The notes below the pieces were generated by a model, which was given only the letters and a program-made list of their open reading frames with translations, made no database searches and was not told the DNA's origin. The translations under genes were made by a program, and so were the position numbers. A stretch of 64,000 nucleotides of DNA. Source: Paraburkholderia caballeronis (GTDB lineage Bacteria > Pseudomonadota > Gammaproteobacteria > Burkholderiales > Burkholderiaceae). Location: assembly GCF_900104845.1 (NCBI RefSeq), contig NZ_FNSR01000002.1, forward strand, positions 1,674,001 through 1,738,000, in the 5' to 3' direction. Below, piece after piece: positions 53,822-62,936 of the stretch (its first letter is position 1; every line of letters starts with the position of its first letter).

Positions 53822-56362
53822 TCATCCGCACGAACCGATCTCCCCGCACGCGGTGCAGAAATCGCATCCGTCCTTGCGGATCACCGCGTTCGCGCCGCAC
53901 GATCCGCATTTGCGGCCGAGCATCGCGTGCGGGGCCGCGAACGTCGTGTCGGGCGGCAGCGCGTTCGGCCCGTCGAGCACCTGTTCGCCGGACATCGCGA
54001 TCGCCGCGTGAGCGGGACCGTCGAGTACCTCATCCGGCATCGGCTGCCCGAAATGCCGCGCGAGCAGGCGCGTCGGCACCTGATGGCCTTCCGCATCGAG
54101 AAAACCGCGCCGATGCAGGATCTGCTGGATCGCATACGCGATCGCCGCGACCTCGGAGTCGTGCCACAGCGGAATCCGCTTGCCGTCGAGCCGCTGCGTT
54201 TCGCCGAGCCGCACCTGGCCGCGATCCCACGACACCTTGCGCATGTCCTGCAACGCGCGCGCGACGAAGCCGCCGCGCGCGGCGAGCGACAGCGAGCGCA
54301 TCGTCGCGGTGATCCATTGCTGCGACTCGTCGCGCTGGCCGACCGGGATGAAGAACTCGATCGGCCGCTCGATCGTCATCTGCTCGCCGCCGACCACGCC
54401 GGTCACTTCCATGAACGACACCGCGACGTACAGCGATACCTTGCCGGCCTGTGTGAGGTACTCGATCTTCTCGATGACCGCCGGCAACTCGCCCTTCGGC
54501 CGGTGGTCGATCGCGACGCGCAGCGGATCGTGCAGGTTGTCCCCATTCGTTTCCTCGGGCGGACGCGCGACCTGCAACACCGCGCCGAGCGTTTCGTTCG
54601 GCCGGTACGTCGCGAGCCCCTTCAGGCCGCGCCGCCACGCATCCAGATACAACCCTTCGAACGCGTCGAACGGATAGTCGGCCGGCACGTTCACGGTCTT
54701 CGAGATCGACGTATCCACGAACGGCTGCACCGCGGCCATCATCGCGACGTGTTCCTGCGCGGTCATGTCGAGCGCGCTGACGAAGTAGTCGGGCAGCGCG
54801 CTCACGTCGCCGCCCATCTCGCGATACAGCCGCCACGCGCGGTCCTCGACGGAGAACGTCTGGCGCGTGCCGTCGGCCATCACCTTCGTGCGCTGGTAGG
54901 TCCACGAGAACGCGGGTTCGATGCCGTTCGACACGTTGTCGGCGAACGCGAGGCTCACGGTGCCGGTCGGCGCGATCGACAGCAGATGGCTGTTGCGGAT
55001 GCCGTGCTCGCGGATCGCGTCCTTCAGGTCGTCCGGCAGGCGCGACGCGAACGTGCCTTCTTCCAGATAGGTTTTCGCGTCGAACAGCGGGAACGCGCCG
55101 CGTTCGCGCGCGAGTTCGACCGACGCGCGATACGCGGCGTCGCGCATCACGCGGCCGACGCGCGCGGCGAATTCGCGGCCTTCTTCCGCGTTGTAGCGCA
55201 GGCCGAGCAAGATCAGCGTGTCGCCGAGCCCGGTGAAGCCGACGCCGATGCGCCGTTTCGCGGCGGCTTCCGCGCGCTGCTCGTCGAGCGGCCACAGCGT
55301 AACGTCGAGCACGTCGTCGAGAAAACGCACCTGGGTGCGCGTGCGCTGCGCGAGCGCGTCCCAGTCGAACGACGGCTCGCCGCCGTCGAGCTGCGCGAAC
55401 GGGTCGGCGACGAAGCGCGTGAGATCGAGCGGCCCGAGGTTGCAGCAGCCGTAGGGCGGCAACGGCTGCTCGCCGCAGGGATTGGTTGCGCGGATCGATT
55501 CGAGCGCGCGCAGGTTGTTGTCCGCGTTCATCTTCGAGATGAACACGACGCCCGGTTCCGCGATGTCGTAGGTCGAGCGCATGATCGCATCCCAGATCGC
55601 GCGCGCGCGCTTTTCCGCGTAGACCCACAGGCCGTCTTCGCGCTGGCGCACGTCGGACGCCGCGCGCAGCGCGGGCGACGGCTCCGCGCGATGCACGAGC
55701 TGCCAGGCGAGGTCCTGTTCGACCGCGTGCATGAACGCGTCGGTGACGGCGACCGACACGTTGAAGTTGTTCCAGCGCCCCTTCGAATGCTTCGCCTCGA
55801 TGAATTCGGGCAGGTCGGGATGATCGCAGTCCAGCACGGCCATCTGCGCGCCGCGCCGCGCGCCGGCGCTTTCGACCGTGCGGCACGACGCGTCGAACAC
55901 GTCGATGTAGCTGCACGGGCCGGACGCGCTCGATCCGGTCGAGCGCACGTACGCGCCGTGCGGGCGGATCGCGGAGAAGTTGTAGCCGACGCCGCCGCCG
56001 CGCCGCATCGTTTCGGCGGCCTGCAGCAGCGCGACGTAGATGCCGGGGCGGCCTTCGTCGTCGACGCCCTGGATGCTGTCGCCGACCGGCTGCACGAAAC
56101 AGTTGATCAGCGTCGCCGCGATGCCGCTGCCGGCCGCGCTCATGATGCGGCCCGCGCCGAGCGCGCCGTGGCGCAGGTTGTCGAAGAAGCGGGCCTCGAT
56201 TTCGTCGCGCAGCCCGGACGGCTCGGCCGCCGCGACGCCGCGCGCGACGCGGCGATAGACGTCGTCGGCGGTCCGCTCGTCGCCCTTCGCGTATTTTTCG
56301 AGCATCACGTCGATCGAGAACTGCTGGGGGGCAAGCTGAAGCGGAGGCGCGGTGACGGCCAT
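53822..56362 (-). CDS. nrdJ: adenosylcobalamin-dependent (class II) ribonucleotide reductase
   Basis: 846 residues from ATG 56362; a TTG at 56416 would add 18. It reduces ribonucleotides to deoxyribonucleotides with a B12-derived thiyl radical, without oxygen. The active-site block NPCGEQPLPPYGCCNLG, the LARERGAFPLFD region and the SIAPTGTVSLAFADNVSNGI block identify the family. The last 40 residues hold a four-cysteine zinc-ribbon (CGSCGANAV and CDFCTACG) and end EIGSCG, which fits the redox tail. No B12 riboswitch was visible upstream. Confidence 0.95.
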   Translation of the reverse strand: MAVTAPPLQLAPQQFSIDVMLEKYAKGDERTADDVYRRVARGVAAAEPSGLRDEIEARFFDNLRHGALGAGRIMSAAGSGIAATLINCFVQPVGDSIQGVDDEGRPGIYVALLQAAETMRRGGGVGYNFSAIRPHGAYVRSTGSSASGPCSYIDVFDASCRTVESAGARRGAQMAVLDCDHPDLPEFIEAKHSKGRWNNFNVSVAVTDAFMHAVEQDLAWQLVHRAEPSPALRAASDVRQREDGLWVYAEKRARAIWDAIMRSTYDIAEPGVVFISKMNADNNLRALESIRATNPCGEQPLPPYGCCNLGPLDLTRFVADPFAQLDGGEPSFDWDALAQRTRTQVRFLDDVLDVTLWPLDEQRAEAAAKRRIGVGFTGLGDTLILLGLRYNAEEGREFAARVGRVMRDAAYRASVELARERGAFPLFDAKTYLEEGTFASRLPDDLKDAIREHGIRNSHLLSIAPTGTVSLAFADNVSNGIEPAFSWTYQRTKVMADGTRQTFSVEDRAWRLYREMGGDVSALPDYFVSALDMTAQEHVAMMAAVQPFVDTSISKTVNVPADYPFDAFEGLYLDAWRRGLKGLATYRPNETLGAVLQVARPPEETNGDNLHDPLRVAIDHRPKGELPAVIEKIEYLTQAGKVSLYVAVSFMEVTGVVGGEQMTIERPIEFFIPVGQRDESQQWITATMRSLSLAARGGFVARALQDMRKVSWDRGQVRLGETQRLDGKRIPLWHDSEVAAIAYAIQQILHRRGFLDAEGHQVPTRLLARHFGQPMPDEVLDGPAHAAIAMSGEQVLDGPNALPPDTTFAAPHAMLGRKCGSCGANAVIRKDGCDFCTACGEIGSCG

Positions 56363-56635
56363 GGGCGTGATCCGGTTGGGCGCCGCGGCGGGCGCGGGGT
56401 TGCGGGGCTCGCTCAATATAGCGGCGGCCGGCGCGGCATCGGGGCGACACGTCGGCGCAACGGACCCACCTTACCGCACGGATCGGACGCGCGCAATTTA
56501 TCGGCGTGGTCGCGTGGACGGACGCGGCGTTCGACGTTAAGGCTCACGAATCATCGGCGGCTGGCGTTTGCGTTTGCGTTCGTGTTCGCGGCGCGGCGGT
56601 TAAACTGCTGCCTCCATGGCGCAAGAGGGGGAAGC

Positions 56636-57142
56636 GTGGTCAACGTATCGTCAGGCGTCGTGTATCGCGACGAGGTGCGCCGCGAATGGGTCGATTACAA
56701 CGGCCATCTGCGCGACGCGTTCTACATGCTGATCTTCAGCTTCGCGACCGACGCGCTGCTCGATGCGATCGGACTCGACGCGACGCAGCGGACCGCGCGC
56801 GGCCGGTCGATGTACACGCTCGAAGCGCATCTGAACTATCTGCACGAAATCAGGGAAGGCGCGCGGGTGACGGTGCGGGTGTCGGTCATCGATCACGACG
56901 CGCGGCGCGTGCACCTGTATCTGCAGATGTTCGCGGACGACCGGCCGGAGCCGGTCGCGGCGAGCGAGCAGATGCTGCTGCACGTCGATACGTCGGGGCC
57001 GCGCGCGGCGCCGTTCGATGCGGACACCCTCGCGCGCGTCGTGCGGTTGCGCGAGGCGGAAGATGTGCCGGCGGACGCGTATATCGGGCGGGTGATCGGA
57101 CTGGGTAACCGGCGCGACGACGGGGGGGAGCGGCCTGCCTGA
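56636..57142 (+). CDS. hot-dog fold acyl-CoA thioesterase (YbgC/4HBT-like)
   Basis: 168 residues from GTG 56636, with GAGGGGG 4-10 bases upstream. The core reads REWVDYNGHLRDAFYMLIFS, with the active-site aspartate in the VDYNGHL motif, and HLNYLHEIREGARVTVRVSV, typical of single-domain hot-dog thioesterases. It would cleave an acyl-CoA in the cytoplasm; the acyl group is unknown. It diverges from nrdJ. The region between the two starts shows no recognisable promoter. Confidence 0.85.
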   Translation: MVNVSSGVVYRDEVRREWVDYNGHLRDAFYMLIFSFATDALLDAIGLDATQRTARGRSMYTLEAHLNYLHEIREGARVTVRVSVIDHDARRVHLYLQMFADDRPEPVAASEQMLLHVDTSGPRAAPFDADTLARVVRLREAEDVPADAYIGRVIGLGNRRDDGGERPA

Positions 57143-57176
57143 ATGGAGCGGAGCGCGGAAGGCTTGCCGGCCTGTC

Positions 57177-57204
57177 CCTTCGCCGGCGGAAACGCCGGCG
57201 AAGG
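57177..57204. terminator. perfect 12-bp hairpin with GAAA tetraloop
   Basis: CCTTCGCCGGCG and CGCCGGCGAAGG pair perfectly around GAAA, a GNRA tetraloop. It lies between the convergent thioesterase and DUF3331-like genes. No T tract is present on either side. A bidirectional transcript end is the simplest reading. Confidence 0.6.
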
Positions 57205-57275
57205 CGGGTGAAGCGAGGAGGGAGAAGCGGAAGCGGTCAGGCGGGGAGACGATGTGAGGCAGTCGGTCTGCCGGA

Positions 57276-57563
57276 TCACTCGCCGCCGAGGTTGCCGAAC
57301 ACTTCGGCGGCGATCATCACGGACGCGTTCAGCGGGGCGGGGCGCTCGGCCGGCTTGAACACGGCGTCGCCACGGCGGATTTTGCGGCGCGTCACCGCGC
57401 AGGTTCCCGACGTGTGCGCGGAGCGGCGTCGCCAGCGTTGCTCGCCGTAGTGGCAGCGCCCCGGCTCGACCCAGCGGATCACCAGGGCGGTGTCGGAGCG
57501 TTCGAGTATCTCGATGCGCACCCCGTTGACTCCCTCAAGCGCCACGCATTGTTTGGTCTTCAT
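57276..57563 (-). CDS. DUF3331-like small protein
   Basis: 95 residues. The block IRWVEPGRCHYGEQRWRRRS followed by SGTCAVTRRKIRRGDAVFKP resembles the DUF3331 proteins common in Burkholderia. Two cysteines (in RCHYG and GTCAV) could bind a metal. The function of the family is not known. It has no clear operon partner. Confidence 0.75.
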   Translation of the reverse strand: MKTKQCVALEGVNGVRIEILERSDTALVIRWVEPGRCHYGEQRWRRRSAHTSGTCAVTRRKIRRGDAVFKPAERPAPLNASVMIAAEVFGNLGGE

Positions 57564-57940
57564 TGTCGGCTCCGTAGATGAGGTGTGCCGAAATGTAGAC
57601 CTGCCCGCGGTCGAGTGCCATTGTGTCGCGGTTGAAACACTGTTCCAGTCTCCGCAACAATCGGGTACGGTTCGCTGCGGTGCACGAAGGAATGCGGCTT
57701 TGGCGGGCGTCCGCGTCCACATCTCGAATTTGTGCAACGCAGTGTTGTACGGAACGCGACAGGCGGGAGGGGGCGGTTCGGGGACGGAACGGTTCCGGAG
57801 CGGGCTGATCTTATCCTGAACGGGCGGCGTGGCGGGGACCGGCGCCGCCGTCGGCCGGTCGCAGATGGCCGGCGCGCTGTGGTACGGTTCCGCGCCGGCA
57901 CGAACGAACCGGGCCGCCATTCGAATTTTCACGAGGTTAC
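57564..57940. other. gene-free region between DUF3331-like and AI-2E genes
   Basis: 377 bases between divergent genes, with no convincing coding sequence. One perfect 13-base palindrome, CGGAACGGTTCCG (57785-57797), lies about midway and could be an operator. GAGG precedes the AI-2E gene ATG. Confidence 0.45.
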
Positions 57941-59008
57941 ATGATCCGTCGTCCGTCTGCTCCGAATCCCGCAAACGACCCGAAATTCCAGCGCGCCGCG
58001 TCCGCCGTGCTCTACGCGGTGCTCGTGCTGCTTGCGCTGTGGGTCGTGCGCGAATTCATCCCCGCCGTCGCGTGGGCCTGCGTGATCGCGATCGTGCTGT
58101 GGCCCGCGTATCAGGCGATCGAGAGCCATCGCGCGTTTCGCGGCCGCACGACGGTGATCGCGACGCTGCTGACGCTCGCGGTCGCGCTACTGGTCGTGCT
58201 GCCGATCGCGGTGACCGTCGTGCAGGCGGCCGGCGAGGCGCACGACCTGGCGCTGTGGCTGCGCTCGGCGCAGCAGAACGGGCTGCCGGTGCCGGACTTC
58301 GTCGCGCATCTGCCGTTCGGCAGCCGCCAGGTCGCCGAATGGTGGCAGGCGAACCTCGGGCGGCCGCTCAATACGTCGTCCGCGATGAAAGGGCTGCATT
58401 CGGACGCGGTCGTGTCGTTCGGGCGGCAGTTCGGCGTGCGGGCCGTGCACGCGGCGATGCTGTTCGGCTTCATGCTCGTCACGCTGTTCGTGATCCTGCA
58501 GGCGGGGCCGAGGTTGTCCGGCACGGTGCTGCAAGGCGCGCGCCGCGCGTTCGGCGCGGACGGCGCGCAGCTGCTGCAGCGGATGGCCGCCGCGGTGCGC
58601 GGCACGGTGACGGGGCTCGTCGTCGTCGGTCTCGGCGAGGGGCTGCTGCTCGGCGGCGCGTACCTCGTGACCGGCGTGCCGCACGCGGCGCTGCTCGGCA
58701 CGGTGACGGCGGTTGCCGCGATGCTGCCGTTCTGCGCGCCGATCGTGTTCTGCGGCGCGGCGCTGTGGCTGCTGGTGCAGGGCGACGTCGCGCAGGCGAT
58801 CGGGCTCGTCGTGTGGGGTTTCGTCGTCGTGTTCGTCGCGGAGCACTTCGTGCGGCCGGTGCTGATCGGCAACTCGACGCGGCTGCCGTTCCTGCTCGTG
58901 CTGTTCGGGATACTCGGCGGCGCGACGACGTTCGGGCTGCTCGGCATCTTCATCGGTCCGGCGCTGATGACGGTGCTGATGGTGTTGTGGAACGACTGGA
59001 TCGATTGA
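57941..59008 (+). CDS. AI-2E family transporter (TqsA/YdiK-like permease)
   Basis: 355 residues with about eight predicted membrane helices. Typical blocks are AVLVLLALWVVREFIPAVAW at the N-terminus, and GLVVWGFVVVFVAEHFVRPV then LLFGILGGATTFGLLGIF near the C-terminus. Despite the family name, substrates range from autoinducer-2 to ions and are rarely proven. GAGGTT lies just before the ATG. Confidence 0.93.
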   Translation: MIRRPSAPNPANDPKFQRAASAVLYAVLVLLALWVVREFIPAVAWACVIAIVLWPAYQAIESHRAFRGRTTVIATLLTLAVALLVVLPIAVTVVQAAGEAHDLALWLRSAQQNGLPVPDFVAHLPFGSRQVAEWWQANLGRPLNTSSAMKGLHSDAVVSFGRQFGVRAVHAAMLFGFMLVTLFVILQAGPRLSGTVLQGARRAFGADGAQLLQRMAAAVRGTVTGLVVVGLGEGLLLGGAYLVTGVPHAALLGTVTAVAAMLPFCAPIVFCGAALWLLVQGDVAQAIGLVVWGFVVVFVAEHFVRPVLIGNSTRLPFLLVLFGILGGATTFGLLGIFIGPALMTVLMVLWNDWID

Positions 59009-59274
59009 CGGGATTGATCCGATTGAACAGGTAAACGGGCAGGAAGCCCGCGCGACCGGTGTCGTCGAGCGAACCGCGTGGGCCGCGGAGCCTGTGCGGG
59101 CAGGGTGGCGACGGCGGGCGTGCCGATGGCCGAAACCGTCGCCGCATGCAGCGGTGACATGGCTCGATGCCATGTCGAAATCGCGGAATCCTTCGGTCGC
59201 GACCAGCAGTGAACAGCAGCGAACGGCAGGCGCTGGCCGCCGGATGACCGGCCTGCCAGCGTCGCAGAAACCCC

Positions 59275-60111
59275 TTATCGCACGCACCCCAACGTGTACT
59301 TCAACGCGGCGGGCAGCAGCCCGCGCCACACCGGCCACACATGGCCGCCGTCCACGATCCGCAGCGCGGCCGGGTTGCCGGCGTCGCGCAGCCGCGTGTA
59401 CAGCAGCGACGATTCCGCCTGGATCGCCAGATCGTCGTCGCCGGACGCGATGAAGAGCGGCACGCGCCGCGGCTGCCCGAAGTACGCGCTCCACAACGCC
59501 GGATAGTTCAGCGCGCGCCACACGTGCGGATCGTACTGCCGGTCGCCGAACACGCCGACACGCCGCGCGGCCGAACTCACCGGCGGGTCGCCCGAATAGA
59601 TCGCCGGCGACAGCAGCAGCGCGCCGCAGAACTCGTCCGGATGCAGCATCGCATAACGCAGGGCGCCGAAGCCGCCCATCGACACGCCGCCGATCGCGCG
59701 TCCGCCGCGCTCGTTCTCGACCGCGAAATGCGTTTCGACGTCCGGCAGCAGGTCGCGGAAAAACGCCGTCTCCATCCGTTCCTTGCGATCCACGTACCAG
59801 TCGGTGCCGCCTTGCGGCATCACGATCACGACCGGCGGAATCTCGCGCTGCGCGATCAGCGCGTCGGCGGTCGCCTGCAACTGGCCCTGCGTGACCCAGT
59901 CCATCGCGTTGCCGTTGTTCCCGTGCAGCAGGTAGAGCACCGGGTAACGGGCCGCGTCGGCGCGATAGCCGGCCGGCAGATAAACGAGGTACGGCCAGTC
60001 GCGCTCCAGCGCGGCCGAATGGAACGTGCGCACGACGATCGTGCTGGCCACGGCCGGCATCGCGGCGGCGATGAACGCAAGCAAGAGCAGCGGGCGGAGG
60101 AGTCTGCGCAT
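59275..60111 (-). CDS. exported esterase of the esterase D/PF00756 family (second copy)
   Basis: 278 residues from ATG 60111 (MRRLLRPLLLLAFIAAAMPA), giving a clear signal peptide. YLLHGNNGNAMDWV, the serine nucleophile elbow VSMGGFGALRYAML and a C-terminal histidine in GGHVWPVWR complete the alpha/beta hydrolase triad region. It has the same architecture as the esterase at 28868-29725, so the two are distant paralogues. It ends 97 bases before the OpgC-like gene ends, on the same strand, and may be cotranscribed with it. Confidence 0.9.
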   Translation of the reverse strand: MRRLLRPLLLLAFIAAAMPAVASTIVVRTFHSAALERDWPYLVYLPAGYRADAARYPVLYLLHGNNGNAMDWVTQGQLQATADALIAQREIPPVVIVMPQGGTDWYVDRKERMETAFFRDLLPDVETHFAVENERGGRAIGGVSMGGFGALRYAMLHPDEFCGALLLSPAIYSGDPPVSSAARRVGVFGDRQYDPHVWRALNYPALWSAYFGQPRRVPLFIASGDDDLAIQAESSLLYTRLRDAGNPAALRIVDGGHVWPVWRGLLPAALKYTLGCVR

Positions 60112-60207
60112 GGCGGCAGGCGTCGGAAGATCGGAACGGGGCGCGGTCGGCGCGGGCCAACATGCTAGCAGGATCGCCACCGTCCCCGACAGCCCGGTTT
60201 GCGCGGA

Positions 60208-61308
60208 TCAGGCGGACAGCTTCACGCGCGACGGCAGCCGCCGCCGGACCGGGTCCGACGCCCACGCGACGAACAGCAGCGCGCCGATCGCGAACGCGTC
60301 GGCGGCGAGACCGAGCGGCACGTTCAGGTAGCCGTCCGTGTACCAGTACAGCACCGAGTCGGTGACGAGCGAGATCACCGCGCCCGCGACGAAGCACAGC
60401 ATCCCGTTGCGGCCGACGAGGCCGACCCATGGCAGCGCGCGGGCGAGCCGCCTCGTCCAGCCGAGCTGGATCAGGTGCGCGACGAGCCATGCGTTCCCGA
60501 TGAAGTTCAGCACGCGGAACCATGCGAGGTTGCGCTTCAGGTTGCCGTCGAGCGTCAGGTGCGTGTGCTCGATCCGGTAGTACGCGGCCGCCGCGACGAC
60601 GACGAGCGCCGCCGCCGTCGCGATCCAGCCGAGGCGGTGCGCGCTGACGCGCTGGAACACGGGCTGCGCGCGCGCCAGCACGCCGAGCACGAACACGAGC
60701 TGCCACGCGAGCGGATTGAAGTCCCACTGCGCGTCCTGTGCGTGCGGCAGCAGCGGCCGCGCGAACGGCGCGGCGGCCCACAACGCGACGCTGCCGGCGA
60801 GCAGCAGCCACGGCCGCGTGCGCGCGAGCGGCAGCGCCAGCGGCGCGGCGAGCGCGAACAGCACGTACATCGGCAGCACGCCGGCGAGATACGGCTGGCG
60901 GCGCAGCAGCACGATGTCGCGCAGCGCGCCGGCCGGCGCGCTGGTCAGGTCGTCGAGGTCGGCGATCGTCAGGTTCGGCGCGTCGACGTTGCACGCGAGC
61001 AGGATCGCGGACACCAGCAGCATCAGCAGCGCGGTGACGACGAATGCCCGATAGATCTCGAACGCCCGCCGCACGAACCGCTGCCGGGCCGCGGCCTCGG
61101 TGCGGCGCGCGCACAGCGCGGTCCACGCGATCGCGGTCGCGAAACCGCCGAGAAACACGAATACTTCGGCGGCGTCGCACAGCGCGAACGCATGCAGCGT
61201 CATGCGCGACAGGATGCTGCCGCCGATGTGATCGACGACGATGACGAGCAGCACGAGGCCGCGGAAAAAGTCCAGTTCGACCAGGCGGCCGGAAGGTGAC
61301 TGTTGCAT
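60208..61308 (-). CDS. OpgC-like membrane acyltransferase
   Basis: 366 residues from ATG 61308 (MQQSPSGRLVELDFFRGLVL). About ten hydrophobic helices are visible, and the opening RLVELDFFRGLVLLVIVVDH with VFVFLGGFATAIAW is the pattern of OpgC, which adds succinyl groups to osmoregulated periplasmic glucans. No opgG/opgH genes are nearby, so the substrate could be another glycan. The frame is open further upstream, but the family N-terminus favours this start. Confidence 0.85.
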   Translation of the reverse strand: MQQSPSGRLVELDFFRGLVLLVIVVDHIGGSILSRMTLHAFALCDAAEVFVFLGGFATAIAWTALCARRTEAAARQRFVRRAFEIYRAFVVTALLMLLVSAILLACNVDAPNLTIADLDDLTSAPAGALRDIVLLRRQPYLAGVLPMYVLFALAAPLALPLARTRPWLLLAGSVALWAAAPFARPLLPHAQDAQWDFNPLAWQLVFVLGVLARAQPVFQRVSAHRLGWIATAAALVVVAAAAYYRIEHTHLTLDGNLKRNLAWFRVLNFIGNAWLVAHLIQLGWTRRLARALPWVGLVGRNGMLCFVAGAVISLVTDSVLYWYTDGYLNVPLGLAADAFAIGALLFVAWASDPVRRRLPSRVKLSA

Positions 61309-61911
61309 GGGCTGGGTGAACGGGCTGGTCCGCGGCGGTGGGGCGGCGGGCGGGCTCGGTGACGGAATTCCGGAAGGCTCGCAGTGCCGCCGTGTGTTAG
61401 GCGCGTGCAAGCCGCGAAGCAGCCGGAGCGGCGGGCTGCGCAGACAGCGGAAAGAGACCGGCGGTGGATGTCGGAGTTCCTCGGACATGCGCGCCGGTGT
61501 CGCTGGCTGCTGCCGATGGTAGCCGAATTTCAAAAAGCTTTCATCGGCGTTACGCAGTGACCTTCAAGTTTCCGGTAGCCCTTGCCGTTATCTGACATAG
61601 ATCGCCTGTATTGCTGACAGGGCTTCGGACGGTAGACTACCGTTATTTAACATTTGTATCAGAGTGTTCGGCTGGGGCCGCTCGCGCCGTGACACCGATA
61701 CAATGCGGTCTTTATTTCGAGATTGTGTCAGCCGGTTTTGCCGGCGTTGTGATGCGAAGGGCTCTTTTTCTCTGAAGATGAGAGCGGAATTCATGCGGGG
61801 CGGCTCAGGGCTGCAACCGGTGCACGAAGGGCGGGAGCGCGTACGAACGCGGCAGACCCCACCGTGGCCAGGTATCGCGCGACGCGCGTCCCGATCTGCA
61901 GGAGGTGATGA
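61309..61911. other. gene-free region before the NlpD-like gene
   Basis: 603 bases without a convincing gene. It contains a palindrome, GGTAGACTACC (61631-61641), in a stretch of lower GC, and must hold promoters for both the OpgC-like gene (minus) and the NlpD-like gene (plus). Confidence 0.45.
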
Positions 61912-62790
61912 ATGTTCAACGATCGTTTCAGCGCGCGCGCGAACGGTCTGGCCGGCTGGTGGGCCGGCCTGGGTCTGGTGGTGTTTTTAGGCGGCTGCGC
62001 AAACGTTGGCCAGCAGGACCCGCTTCCCGACACCGTCGCGTCCGGGAACGCGGCGGCGGGTTCGCAGGCCGCTTCGGCCACGGCCGCCAGCGGCGCAACC
62101 GCCGCACAGCCGGCGACGGACGCGGCTGCGCAGCCGGCCCGGCCGGTCACGAAGGTGGTTACGAAAACGGTGTGGTATCGCGTGCGGCGCGGCGACACGC
62201 TCGCGCGGATCGCGCAGAAGCACGGCTGCTCGGTGAAGGATCTGCAGGCGTGGAACCGGCTGAAGCCGTCGAGCCGGCTGCGCAACGGCCAGTCGCTGAA
62301 GATCGTGTCGAAGCAGACGGTTACGGTCACGGCCTCGGAGCCGGGCGCTGCGCAGTCGTCCAGCGAGAGCGCGTCCGAGACCCGCGAGGTCAAGGCGGGC
62401 GTCGCGCGCCATGCGAACAGCGTGCAGCTTGCCTGGCCCGCGCAGGGCCATGTGATCGAGCCGTTCCAGCCGGGCGAGACGCGCGGCATCGAGATCGCCG
62501 GCAAGGAAGGCGACCCGGTGCTCGCGGCCGCCGACGGCCGCGTGATGTACGCCGGCACCGGGCTCAACGAGTACGGCAGTCTGATCATCGTCCAGCACAA
62601 CAAGGACTTCCTGACCGCGTATTCGCACAACCGGCGGCTGCTGGTGAAGACCGGCGACGTCGTCCGCCAGGGGCAGCAGATCGCCGAGATGGGCAGCGAG
62701 AACAACTCGCGCGTCGCGGTGCTGTTCGAACTGCGCCGCGACGGCAAGCCGATCGATCCGATGCCGTACCTGCCGCAGCCCAACGGTTGA
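61912..62790 (+). CDS. NlpD-like lipoprotein with LysM and degenerate LytM (M23) domain
   Basis: 292 residues. A lipobox, FLGGC, places the lipidated cysteine at residue 29. A LysM peptidoglycan-binding domain covers about 83-130 (WYRVRRGDTLARIAQKHGCS), and an M23 fold follows at about 180-287. The metal-binding HxxxD of active M23 enzymes reads TRGIE here and the HLHFE motif reads VLFE, so it is probably catalytically dead and would activate amidases, like E. coli NlpD. The ATG has a near-full anti-Shine-Dalgarno match (AGGAGGTGAT). It is not next to rpoS, the usual nlpD neighbour, so a paralogue is possible. Confidence 0.9.
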   Translation: MFNDRFSARANGLAGWWAGLGLVVFLGGCANVGQQDPLPDTVASGNAAAGSQAASATAASGATAAQPATDAAAQPARPVTKVVTKTVWYRVRRGDTLARIAQKHGCSVKDLQAWNRLKPSSRLRNGQSLKIVSKQTVTVTASEPGAAQSSSESASETREVKAGVARHANSVQLAWPAQGHVIEPFQPGETRGIEIAGKEGDPVLAAADGRVMYAGTGLNEYGSLIIVQHNKDFLTAYSHNRRLLVKTGDVVRQGQQIAEMGSENNSRVAVLFELRRDGKPIDPMPYLPQPNG

Positions 62791-62822
62791 CCGGACCGGC
62801 TGCACCGGCCTGATTCCCGACG

Positions 62823-62862
62823 TAAAAAAGCCTCCCGCGCGACAGACATCGCGCCGGGAGGC
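62823..62862 (-). terminator. intrinsic terminator of the prpF transcript
   Basis: GCCTCCCG and CGGGAGGC form a stem (extended by inner GC pairs) that is followed, on the minus strand, by six T residues (AAAAAA at 62824-62829 of the plus strand). It lies just after the prpF stop and 33 bases after the NlpD-like stop, so it mainly ends transcription from the right. Confidence 0.85.
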
Positions 62863-62936
62863 GTCGTTGCGTGCGGGGCCGGCGACCGGATGAGGGGGCG
62901 GCGGGCGGCACACCTCGCCGTGCGCCGCCCGCGGAA

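Noticed and set aside
56417..56635. B12 riboswitch upstream of the class II ribonucleotide reductase
   Set aside because: The conserved cobalamin box and its flanking helices could not be found by eye on the minus strand.
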